NCBI GenBank assembly: GCA_028571685.1
Contig: CM053140.1
Span: 28,625,501-28,689,500 of the forward strand
Reading direction: 5' to 3'
DNA length: 64,000 bases
Source: Heterohyrax brucei
Lineage: Eukaryota; Chordata; Mammalia; Hyracoidea; Procaviidae
A program made the translations under genes and the position numbers. Shown here piece after piece: positions 25,101-30,900 of the stretch. The first letter of the stretch is position 1. Every line of letters starts with the position of its first letter. The notes under the pieces are model-generated. The model was given only the letters and a program-made list of their open reading frames with translations, ran no database searches and was not told where the DNA came from.

Positions 25101-27288
25101 GCATTTACACTGAGACCAGATGAGCCAGCCTCATGGAAATCCAAACAGAGAACAATCAGGGCAGAAGGAATCTGGTATGTCTAAGGATAAGCAAGGGCCC
25201 CAATGTGGCCAAAATGGACATTGTGAGCTGAAGCAGAGGAGAATGAGAAGGAGATGAGCCACGAAGAGGGAGCTTGGGTTTTGCTGTCATGAACTGAACT
25301 GTGTCCCCCACAAACATGTGTCAACCTGATTAGACCACGATTCCTGGTATTGGATGGTTGTCTTCTATTCTATCCCACTGTCATCAAGTCAGGTCAAACT
25401 CATAGCAACCCTATACTATGTTGTAAATCATAATCCCTGCCCACGGTTTAAGACGATTAAAGTGGGACATAACATCCTAGCTCAGGTCACATTCCTGATC
25501 CAATGTAAAGGGAGTTTCACACACTACCCTTTATCTTACAAGAAATAAAAGAGAATCAAGCAGAATTGGGGACCTCATACTACCAAGAAAGAAGCATGGG
25601 AGCACAGTATGTCCTTTGGACTCAAGGTTTCTGCTTGGAGAAGCTCCTAGTCCAGGGGAAGACTAACAAGACCTTTCCTCTACAGTAAACAGACAGAGAA
25701 AGCCTTCTGAGATAATGTTCCAAATTTGGACTGCTAGCCAACCACACTATAAGGAAACAAATTTCTCTTTGTCAAAGCCATTCACTTGTGGTATTTCTGT
25801 TATAGCAGCACTACATAACAATGGCATAACTCTGAGAGCTTTGATGTTATTGTTAGCTGCTGTTGAGATAAACCTGAACTCATGGTGACCACTTGCATGA
25901 CAGAACAAAATTCTGCCCATTTCTGCTCCATTCCCATGATCTGTTGTAGGACGGACTACTGTGAGACACTGAGCTTTCGCTGGCTGATGTATACCTCAAT
26001 CTGAGAACTCCAGTTAAAAATGTTCAGCACAATGGCAGCATGCAAGCCTCCACTGACAAATGCGAGGTGGCTCCAGATGAGGTGCTTTGGCTGAGAATTT
26101 AACTAGAGTCTCCCACATGAGAGGCACAAATTCTCCACAGAATGAGATCCAACTGGAATTTTCATTTTCAAGATTCCCTGTGGATGCCGATTGAAAAGAC
26201 TGTATAGACAGCGAGGAAAACTAAGGAGGAGGCTATCTGTAAAGCTCCAAGTGAGAGAGCAGTGTCATCAGACTAGACAGGTAACTTTGAAAATGGAGAA
26301 GACACCTTGAAGGCCTCCCATTGGACTCACAGGAAAATACAAAAAAGAATCACTGAAAAGTGATTCTCAAGACCCTGCCTGAGGTGGCTCTCCTCCACTT
26401 CCCACTCAAAGGTTCTTCAAATGGACAAGTCAGTGCCCACCCCAGGGCACCTGTCATCTCCCTTGCCCTTCAGCTTTGCCTCAGATCTTCCCAAAGGGGG
26501 CACTTTCTTACCTTGAAAGTCTCCAGCTAAGAAAGTCCTTCTCTGCCACCTAGTATCAGACCGCACCCCCCGTCTCTCACATCATCACAATTCTCCCACT
26601 GTAAACACTTGCTCACATATACACTGTCTGACAATCCAATAGAAAGCAACTTGCACCAAGACAGGGACTTGGTCTGATGACTGCTACACACCCAAGGCCC
26701 AGCAAAGTGCTGGCCATACGGCAAGAACACCCCCAACTATTTGCTGACTGGGTGAATGCATCCTAGTCTGGAGGTTTAGGACTGGGGGTCAGGGACGAGA
26801 AACGTTTGTGGCTAAGGAGGACTCAAAGACCCGGGAAAGCGTGTAAGGGGAATCCCGAGACTACCCAGAGAAGCAGCTTTTTCACAAGACGGGATGCAGG
26901 CCAAACGACAACTGCTACAAAAAGGGGGGCGCAGGGCAGCCAAAGGTTGACACTGCTTTGTAGAGAAGAGGTCGAAACAATAGTGAAAGACGCTATTCTG
27001 GAAAAGCCGCGCAGGGCCGACTGGGTTAGCGGCCTTCACAGGAAGAGGGGCGCCCTTGGCAGACAAGCGGGGGTCAGCTGTAGACAAGGGTCTAGGGTCT
27101 CTGAAAACGCGGGAGACGGAACAGCCGCCACTTCGGGAGCCCAGGGCTGGGTTAAAGGGGCGACAGGCCCGGACAGGCCCCATATAAGGGCGAGGTGACA
27201 GTGCTTAGCTCGAAGAAGCCAGGCTGGCGCCTGAGGGTAGACAGGGGCTGTTACCTGCAACATCCCGGTTGTCCATCTTGAGACTCAT
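1160..27288 (-). CDS. SUGP1: SUGP1, SURP and G-patch domain-containing splicing factor (14 coding exons)
   Basis: SUGP1 is a nuclear spliceosome protein that works with SF3B1 and the helicase DHX15 in branch-site and 3' splice-site selection (established for the human protein). Fourteen minus-strand exons, all with GT-AG junctions and matching phases, join to 1947 nt, or 648 residues; the human protein is about 645. SURP1 covers about residues 187-238 (exons 5-6), SURP2 about 261-313 (exons 7-8), the basic KRKRKSRW segment 383-390, a Met/Gln-rich helical region about 454-490 (exon 10), and the G-patch about 563-610 (exons 12-13, with [10 protein letters not shown] and [10 protein letters not shown]). 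The protein ends in RRPYY. The start is MSLKMDNRD; its Kozak context is weak (T at -3, A at +4), whereas Met5 has A at -3 and G at +4. The gene is head to head with MAU2 across a shared CpG-island promoter. No frameshift or premature stop is seen. Confidence 0.97.
1383..1512 (-). CDS. SUGP1: SUGP1 coding exon 13
   Basis: 130 nt, acceptor cctgcag|AGGGAC, donor CCCCCTG|gtgtgtgc. Encodes [20 protein letters not shown] and the basic helix [18 protein letters not shown]. Confidence 0.95.
2141..2286 (-). CDS. SUGP1: SUGP1 coding exon 12 (G-patch)
   Basis: 146 nt, acceptor cctgcag|GAGGGC, donor CAGCAA|gtgagtg. Encodes the glycine-rich G-patch core, with [19 protein letters not shown] and [13 protein letters not shown]-patches of this type bind and activate DEAH helicases; DHX15 is the known SUGP1 partner. 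Confidence 0.96.
2677..2783 (-). CDS. SUGP1: SUGP1 coding exon 11
   Basis: 107 nt, acceptor ttggcag|AGTGGG, donor CTGAAG|gtaaaggg. Encodes [18 protein letters not shown] and [16 protein letters not shown], the segment before the G-patch. Confidence 0.95.
3095..3272 (-). CDS. SUGP1: SUGP1 coding exon 10
   Basis: 178 nt, acceptor ccacag|ATGCAGC, donor ACTCGAG|gtgggtgg. Encodes a Met/Gln-rich predicted helix ([20 protein letters not shown]), then [20 protein letters not shown]. Confidence 0.95.
3700..4017 (-). other. SUGP1 intron 9, G-run-rich region after the exon 9 donor
   Basis: In transcript sense this intron begins with many GGG and GGGG runs (the plus strand is a C-rich CCCC/CACC tract at about 3800-3990). 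Clustered G-runs next to a donor often act as intronic splicing enhancers bound by hnRNP H/F. The composition is seen; the function is inferred. Confidence 0.4.
4018..4124 (-). CDS. SUGP1: SUGP1 coding exon 9
   Basis: 107 nt, acceptor gtctccag|TTCAGG, donor GAG|gtaaagcc. Encodes [18 protein letters not shown] and the helix [15 protein letters not shown]. The intron just beyond its donor is G-run-rich in the transcript sense. Confidence 0.95.
4500..4855. repeat. Degenerate alternating purine-pyrimidine (TG/TA) repeat in SUGP1 intron 8
   Basis: About 350 bp of diverged ATGTAT, GTGT and GCAT units. Both strands have long open frames rich in Met, Cys and His, but these are by-products of the repeat. 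Confidence 0.75.
5506..5879 (-). CDS. SUGP1: SUGP1 coding exon 8 (SURP2 end, Ala/Pro linker, basic motif)
   Basis: 374 nt, acceptor tttgcag|CTTTCTG, donor CTGTCAG|gtgcgcag. Encodes [20 protein letters not shown], which completes SURP2, then a long low-complexity Ala/Pro/Thr linker, then [19 protein letters not shown]. The KRKSRW core resembles the UHM-ligand motif of SF1 and SF3B1 and may also serve as a nuclear localisation signal; both roles are inferred. Confidence 0.95.
6397..6625 (+). mobile_element. AfroSINE (tRNA-derived) in SUGP1 intron 7
   Basis: The tRNA-like head begins near GTCCCTGGGTGGTACAAGTG, with a B-box-like GGCAGTTTGACTCC. The tail ends in the RTE-like TCGGATCCGACTCGACGGCA. 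This tail is repeated in reverse complement at 63348-63380. Confidence 0.8.
6985..7145. repeat. Degenerate ~19-bp minisatellite in SUGP1 intron 7
   Basis: About eight imperfect units of the form TCCTGACCACACAACCTNN follow one another. Unit length varies from 17 to 20 bp. Confidence 0.7.
7841..7964 (-). CDS. SUGP1: SUGP1 coding exon 7 (SURP2, first half)
   Basis: 124 nt, encoding [19 protein letters not shown] onward to NRENQAF. Same length, phase and opening sequence as exon 5, as expected for an ancient exon duplication. Acceptor cttaaag|TTTCACC, donor TTTCAG|gtaagag. Confidence 0.95.
8010..8900. other. SUGP1 intron 6, no repeat recognised
   Basis: Unique-looking intronic DNA between exons 7 and 6. 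Apart from the duplicated acceptor region at 7965-7986, nothing is recognised. Confidence 0.5.
8911..9011 (-). CDS. SUGP1: SUGP1 coding exon 6 (SURP1, second half)
   Basis: 101 nt, acceptor cctttttag|GTTTTTGC, donor CAGAAAG|gtaggtg. Encodes [20 protein letters not shown] and a Lys/Gln-rich tail. FLHDKNS and LYYRKK correspond to FLYEPNS and KYYRQK of SURP2. The intron to exon 5 is short (237 bp). Confidence 0.95.
9249..9372 (-). CDS. SUGP1: SUGP1 coding exon 5 (SURP1, first half)
   Basis: 124 nt, encoding [19 protein letters not shown] onward to DNPAF. Acceptor cttaaag|TTTCACC lacks a pyrimidine before AG; the branch-like TACTGAC lies 15 nt upstream. Exon 7 has the same length and phase and an almost identical acceptor. 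A tandem AG 12 nt into the exon (CACCCCCAG) would remove VSPP in frame. Confidence 0.95.
10286..10513 (-). CDS. SUGP1: SUGP1 coding exon 4 (linker before SURP1)
   Basis: 228 nt, acceptor tccaag|ATGTGCC, donor ATCAAAG|gtaggtg. Encodes a Pro/Ser-rich low-complexity stretch, then [18 protein letters not shown] just before SURP1. Its donor is nearly identical to that of exon 6 (AAAG|gtaggtg). Confidence 0.95.
10590..10705 (-). mobile_element. Probable MIR SINE fragment in SUGP1 intron 3
   Basis: Contains the reverse-complement MIR core pattern (ATTTTACAGATAAAGACAGT with a following CAGGACTTGTTGAGGTCACC). Diverged; identified by pattern only. Confidence 0.45.
11338..11441 (-). CDS. SUGP1: SUGP1 coding exon 3
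   Basis: 104 nt, acceptor tctag|AATCGC after a good pyrimidine tract, donor GCGCAG|gtgagtag. Encodes [18 protein letters not shown] then [16 protein letters not shown], phase 2 in and phase 1 out. Confidence 0.95.
11442..12150. other. SUGP1 intron 2, first part
   Basis: Intronic sequence next to exon 3 (pyrimidine tract at 11442-11470). No element is confidently identified up to the LTR at 12153. Confidence 0.4.
12153..12762 (+). mobile_element. Solitary LTR, MaLR-like (family B), in SUGP1 intron 2
   Basis: Starts TGTGATGGTTAGGGTATGTG, with GTTAACTTGGCTGGGCCATC, and ends near TTCTCTGAGACA. It shares its layout with the copy at 14619. No internal retroviral genes are present. Family assignment is by resemblance to ERVL-MaLR LTRs. 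Confidence 0.5.
12763..14080. other. SUGP1 intron 2, unassigned
   Basis: AT-rich intronic DNA with a T-run and A-run near 13650-13675, possibly old LINE debris. Nothing is identified with confidence. Confidence 0.4.
14081..14610 (+). mobile_element. L1 3' end fragment split by a SINE
   Basis: Typical mammalian L1 3' sequence (TGGTACATCTACACAGTAGA, then GATACATGCTTCAACATGCA, then GGCTGCCAGGGGCTGGGGGA) is interrupted by an AfroSINE at 14155-14345. Confidence 0.7.
14155..14345 (+). mobile_element. AfroSINE nested in the L1 fragment
   Basis: tRNA-derived head (TTGGCTGCTAACTGAAAGGC) and tail (GGAGTCACTATGAGCCACAA). The L1 sequence continues on either side. Confidence 0.7.
14619..15242 (+). mobile_element. 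Solitary LTR, MaLR-like (family B), containing an AfroSINE
   Basis: Starts TGTGATGGTCAGGACTGTGC and ends in ACTCTCTAGAAACAATCTAC, comparable with other copies of this family. The SINE at 15048-15203 interrupts its 3' part. Confidence 0.55.
15048..15203 (+). mobile_element. AfroSINE with 12-bp target-site duplication
   Basis: Complete-looking SINE: A-box GTAGCATAGTGG, B-box GGTCGGCAGTTCAAATC, tail ATGAGTCGGACCCAACTTGA. It is flanked by TTTACTGGTTTT at 15036-15047 and 15204-15215. Confidence 0.9.
16251..19416 (-). mobile_element. Inner full-length RTE LINE inserted in the outer RTE
   Basis: 3166 bp flanked by the 13-bp duplication ATACAGACTGAAT (16238-16250 and 19417-19429). The 3' end has a short GTTGTTGTT tail (plus-strand sense). 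The endonuclease start (GTWNV) reads on the minus strand near 19000-19020. The RT motif at 17016-17005 reads Y-T-D-N instead of the catalytic Y-x-D-D, so the copy is inactive. Largest remaining open pieces are 17753-18094 and 18999-19220. Confidence 0.9.
19595..20051 (-). mobile_element. Solitary MaLR-like LTR (family A) in the outer RTE
   Basis: Reverse orientation LTR, flanked by 5-bp duplications ATAAT (19590-19594 and 20052-20056), as expected for ERVL/MaLR integration. It belongs to the same family as the LTRs at 24267, 25285, 56909 and 61721. No coding region. Confidence 0.75.
22191..23349. other. SUGP1 intron 2, last part
   Basis: Intronic DNA between the RTE nest and exon 2. No element or RNA gene is recognised. 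Confidence 0.4.
23350..23512 (-). CDS. SUGP1: SUGP1 coding exon 2
   Basis: 163 nt, acceptor ccccag|GAAAGG, donor GGAGA|gtaagtag. Encodes the conserved N-terminal segment [18 protein letters not shown] followed by a Lys/Glu-rich helix ([20 protein letters not shown]). It is separated from exon 3 by the 11.9-kb repeat-filled intron 2. Confidence 0.95.
23640..23835 (-). mobile_element. AfroSINE fragment in SUGP1 intron 1
   Basis: Reverse-complement SINE pattern: GTCACTGAGTTGACCCCAAT at the tail end and GAACTGTCAACCATTCAGTT over the B-box region. Confidence 0.65.
24000..24260. mobile_element. Two AfroSINE fragments in opposite orientation
   Basis: 24000-24160 is a minus-strand SINE (CCACTGCCATGAAGTCAACT). 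24165-24260 is a plus-strand SINE 3' part (CTATGGAGCAGTTTTACTCT). Both are diverged. Confidence 0.55.
24267..24916 (+). mobile_element. Solitary MaLR-like LTR (family A) with nested AfroSINE
   Basis: Begins TTTCATGGATTGAATTGTG and ends GCACTAGACGACTAAGACA. Flanks TCAAC and GCAAC match at four of five bases, consistent with an aged 5-bp duplication. It has the AATAA-type signal and TTGTTAAAACCATCCACTTG near its 3' end, as in MLT/MST LTRs. Confidence 0.7.
24408..24568 (+). mobile_element. AfroSINE nested in LTR
   Basis: Head ACCTTGGCAGCATAGTAATT, B-box-like GTAGTTTGAATCCACC, tail ATCAACTGATGGCAATGGGT. Confidence 0.8.
25285..25820 (+). mobile_element. Solitary MaLR-like LTR (family A)
   Basis: Begins TGTCATGAACTGAACTGTGT and ends GCAGCACTACATAACA. 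It contains a short SINE tail fragment at about 25378-25425. Confidence 0.65.
25845..26115 (-). mobile_element. RTE/AfroSINE-related fragment
   Basis: GTTATTGTTAGCTGCTGTTG resembles an RTE 3' tail on the minus strand. The part at 25970-26080 (CGCTGGCTGATG...AATGGCAGCATGCAAGCCTC) resembles the RTE 5' UTR segment seen at 19240-19390. Confidence 0.5.
26120..26780. other. SUGP1 intron 1, unassigned
   Basis: No repeat, RNA gene or conserved exon is recognised before the CpG-rich promoter region begins. Confidence 0.4.
27255..27288 (-). CDS. SUGP1: SUGP1 coding exon 1
   Basis: Encodes [11 protein letters not shown] plus one base, donor GCAG|gtaacag. The start codon is at 27288-27286. A second in-frame ATG (Met5) has the better Kozak context. 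The 5' UTR continues upward into the divergent promoter. Confidence 0.95.
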
Positions 27289-27293
27289 CCAAT

Positions 27294-27303
27294 CCCACAA
27301 TGC
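27294..27303 (+). promoter_or_regulatory. Short ZNF143-like motif CCCACAATGC
   Basis: Followed by TCCGG. It lies 6 bp from the SUGP1 start codon, so it is in the SUGP1 5' UTR. The same motif is in the right-hand promoter at 63767-63758. Confidence 0.5.
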
Positions 27304-27342
27304 TCCGGTGCCGACTGGGGGTGGGGCTGTTATAGTGCGCGT

Positions 27343-27362
27343 GGCATGATAGGAGATGTAGT
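27343..27362 (-). promoter_or_regulatory. ZNF143 (STAF) binding site
   Basis: Minus strand reads ACTACATCTCC then TATCATGCC, which matches the long SBS consensus ACTACAnnTCCCAnnATGC closely. Confidence 0.7.
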
Positions 27363-27633
27363 TCGCTTGTGCCAGCACTACGCCGCCACTGTTTGGATTC
27401 CTGGGGTCTATTCTCAAGGACTATAGCCTCCGTCTACTTGCAATGTCTGGTCTGAACCTACCTAACCAAAGGCCGTGGCCTTTTCTCACACCTCTAAGGA
27501 GCCACATCCACCTCAAATACAAACTACAGAGCTGAAAATGATTTGCGCAGCAGCTCTCGCGATAGCCACCAGCATGTTCCGCCCCTCCGGCCTGCTTCCG
27601 CCTCCTGTGGCGGCCGCTTGTTGTTGTAAAGGC

Positions 27634-27645
27634 CAAAATGGCGGC
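27634..27645 (+). promoter_or_regulatory. YY1-like element over the MAU2 start codon
   Basis: AAAATGGCGGCC fits the YY1 consensus found just downstream of TSSs of many housekeeping genes. It also gives a good Kozak context (A at -3, G at +4). Confidence 0.55.
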
Positions 27646-27907
27646 CCAGGCGGCGGCCCAGGCGGCAGCGGCCCAGGCAGCGCAGGCCGAGGCGGCCGAG
27701 TCGTGGTACCTAGCGCTCCTGGGCTTCGCCGAGCACTTCCGCACCTCCAGTCCGCCCAAGATCCGCCTATGCGTGCACTGCCTGCAGGCTGTGTTCCCTT
27801 TCAAGCCGCCGCAGCGCATCGAGGCCCGCACGCACCTGCAGCTCGGTTCGGTTCTCTATCACCACACCAAGAACAGTGAGCAGGCGCGCAGCCATCTGGA
27901 GAAGGCG
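27638..27907 (+). CDS. MAU2: MAU2 exon 1
   Basis: 90 codons from ATG in context CCAAAATGG, donor AAGGCG|gtgagcg. Encodes the Ala/Gln leader and the first helices, including LRLCVHC-type TPR residues ([20 protein letters not shown]) and [20 protein letters not shown]. Confidence 0.96.
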
Positions 27908-30900
27908 GTGAGCGCGGGCCGGGCCGCGAGGGCGAGGCTTGGGGGCTGGGCTGATGGGCCGTGCCTGGGGCGGGCAGGTGGCTCCGGGCAGTCCCTCTGG
28001 GACCCGGGGGTGCGACCCCCGCACGAGCCAAAGAGCCCCCCCCCAACCCTTCTCTCTGGACCCTGGTTCCAGCAGCCTTCCAGGGGGCCCGAGGGTCTCG
28101 CTCCACTCCTCTGTTTCTCGTTTCTGGTGATGGTCTTATAGCCCAGACCATCCTCAGGGGTCGCGAAGTATTTAACTTTTCAGACTACGCCAAGGGTTGG
28201 CTTGTCAGTAGCGACAAGCTTAACAAGTCGCCAGGTTTCCAAACTGGCACATTCCCATTCCCTCGTTGGCGGCGGTGGCGACACTGCCAGTGGGTTCTGC
28301 AGCTTATAGTCTTGGAGTACCAGCCTGGATGCTTGCCTCCCCCCCACCGTCCACACCGAAGGGACTTGGCGTTGGAGAGGGTCAAGCAGGTGACCGAGGT
28401 GACAGTCCAGGCATCCATCCCCTCGCAATCTGAGATCTGGAATCAAGAGGGCGTGCCCTCCTGGACCCGGAAGTGTGGCTCCTCCTGGTGTCTGGAGGGT
28501 CCCGTGCCGGATCTGTGTTGCTAGGTGTCAAAGATGGGGAGGAGAAGTCAGCATCTGGTACTTTGCAGTCTTTTAACACAAACCAAGAAAAAAAAGTTGC
28601 TGATGAGTCAGTCTCGATGCCTGGCCAGTCCATGTGTTACTAACCCAGGGGGTTCTCTTAGCTGTAACCATCTCTGGCACAACCGAGTGTGCTCGAACCA
28701 TCAAACTTTTAGTAGTCGAGCCCAAACCAGTTGTGCCACCCTGGGTCTTTGCAAGTCTTTGAAGAAATGGATTTAGGGGGCTGAGATCCAGGACCTATGA
28801 CTCAGCGCTGGACCACCTCAACGTTGCTGCCTTATAGAGGGGGGAGACTTGCAGCTCTTATTTTCTCTCCATAGTCTAGCCTCATTCTTGGGTAGCAGTT
28901 GTCTTCATCTTGACTTGTGGGATCTCCAAGCTTTGAAGCACGTGGAAATGTGGCTGTCACTCTGGACAGCTCTTTGATCAGCTTTCCAGCCACACTTCAC
29001 TTGGACCTGTACCTGTCATTGCCTCTGCACTTAAACCCAGCTTTGATCTACTTAGGGGAGGGAAGTCTTCCTGGCTAGAATTCACTCAGATCATAAAACC
29101 GTACAGATTTGGAATGAATCTGAACCCATCTACTGCTGGCAGTGTGTTGCCTCTGGGAGGACATGATCGGAAGGAGACTTTAGTCACCACCTGACCCCAC
29201 TTCCTTGTTTCAGGAATGAGGAAATCTGGGGATCCAAAGAGGTAAAGTGATTCACCCGAGGCTGCACTGCAAGTTATTAAAAGTGAGGCCCAAACCTGTG
29301 GAACTCTTGTCATAGTAAGTGCAGTGCTTGCTAACCAGGAAGTCAGCAGCTCTAACCCACCAGATGCTCATAGGGAAATCCATGGAGCAGTTCTACTCTG
29401 TCCTACAAGATTGTTGCGAGTCAGAATTGACTCAATGGCAGTAAGTTGAGTTGGTTGGGCTCAAACCAAGGCTTAAGTTCTCCAGGTCTGATGCTAAATA
29501 TGTCAGTATGGTTTTTGTATTAGTTGTTATTGAGTTGACTCTGACTCATATCTATCCCATGCGTTTCAAAGTAGAGCCATGATCCATAGGCTTTTCAGGG
29601 AGAGCTTGGTGGATTTGAACTGCCAACTTTTTGATTAGCAGACATAAAGTACTTAACCACTAGGCCACCAGAGTTTCTGAGGTAATGATGTAAGAACCTT
29701 AAAAAAACTGCGCTAATGTGAGGGATAAAGTTAACATCAGAGCTATTTTTGGCTGCGGTGGTAAGGGATCCACTATTTGGGGGAGTGACACTTGAGCACA
29801 GGCCTCAATGGGTGAGCGGCACATCAGAGAGCTGCTTAGGATGTTTGTGGATGGTAGCTGCAGGACACCTGCTGCAGAATAGGTGATACCATGTGTCATG
29901 TTGGGGTCTCCCAGGGCTGCGGTGAGACCTCCATCAGGAGCAGGGGCTGGAGGCTATGGCTGCCCTGCCCACAGCTAGCCCCTTCTGTGGATGTGCTGGA
30001 TCTGAGAGTTCCATCTTCCCAGGTTAGAACAAATTCCACTGCTCTCATCTTGTGCCTTCTCGTGCTGGTTGGCCCATTTCCAGCCCTGGTCATAGTCATC
30101 GTTTCATGCCCCAGCCTTCTCTGGTAAAAGCAGCCATACCTCAGTTGTTCCCTTTGTGCCACTTGGACTTTGAGCTTATAGTTTAACCCCTACCCCTATG
30201 AAGTGCCTTCCTTTGTTCTGCTGAACCCCGAGTCTCGTGCATCCTGACAAGCCACACTCCTCGTTATTATACTGACTTTATTATATTCACACTGACTTCA
30301 TGCCCAGCTGCCCTCTTCTTCCCCTCTGATGCATTCCCAGCTGGAAATTTGTCTGGATTCCAGCAAAGGTGACCTTGTCCTTCAACTGCTTAGTGGTCCC
30401 TTTGTGTTACAACACAGGCATGCTTTGCTTCAGTCTTTGTAGTCTTTATTAGTGTGCATTACACAGAATCAGGCCATTATCAGCTCTTTTCCTTTCCTTT
30501 TTCAGAGTCACTTAACCATCACATGTCCTCCCTTTAGAAGTAGTTGCTACTTTCTCGTTCTGAAGAACAGGCAGCCAAAGAGATCCCCATTTTTCCAGGG
30601 AGCTGAGTAGAATAACAAAAAAAAAATTTTCTGAAAGGTGAATAACTTGAGGATTTGGAGACTTGTTTTCTCCTTGATTATTCTCGCTGTTCTTCACTGA
30701 GCTTAATTTTCTCTAACTTGTCACTTGTTAGTTACCATTGAGTTGCCTGTGACTGGTGGATATCCCACATACAACAACAGAACACTGCTCCGTCCTGTAC
30801 CAGGTTCATGATTCTTCTCAAGGTCATTGTTGCAGACACTGTGTGTCTATAGTGCTTTCCAACCTGGGGGCTCATGTCCTAGCACTATATTGGACAATGT

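Larger units (their letters stand above)
27289..27637. promoter_or_regulatory. Bidirectional core promoter between SUGP1 and MAU2 start codons
   Basis: 349 bp separate the two ATGs. Visible motifs are a ZNF143-type site on the minus strand at 27362-27343, a second CCCACAATGC at 27294-27303, a Kaiso-type TCTCGCGA at 27555-27562, ETS-like CTTCCG near 27596, and a YY1-like AAAATGGCGGC over the MAU2 start. Both 5' UTRs lie here. Motif assignments are by consensus only. Confidence 0.8.
26800..28110. promoter_or_regulatory. CpG island spanning the SUGP1-MAU2 divergent promoter
   Basis: Frequent CpG and high GC over about 1.3 kb covering SUGP1 exon 1 and MAU2 exon 1 and extending into both first introns. 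No TATA box is seen. The layout is that of a housekeeping bidirectional promoter. Confidence 0.8.

Noticed and set aside
27767-28151. Antisense open frames over MAU2 exon 1
   Set aside because: Explained by CpG-island composition opposite the Ala-rich exon.
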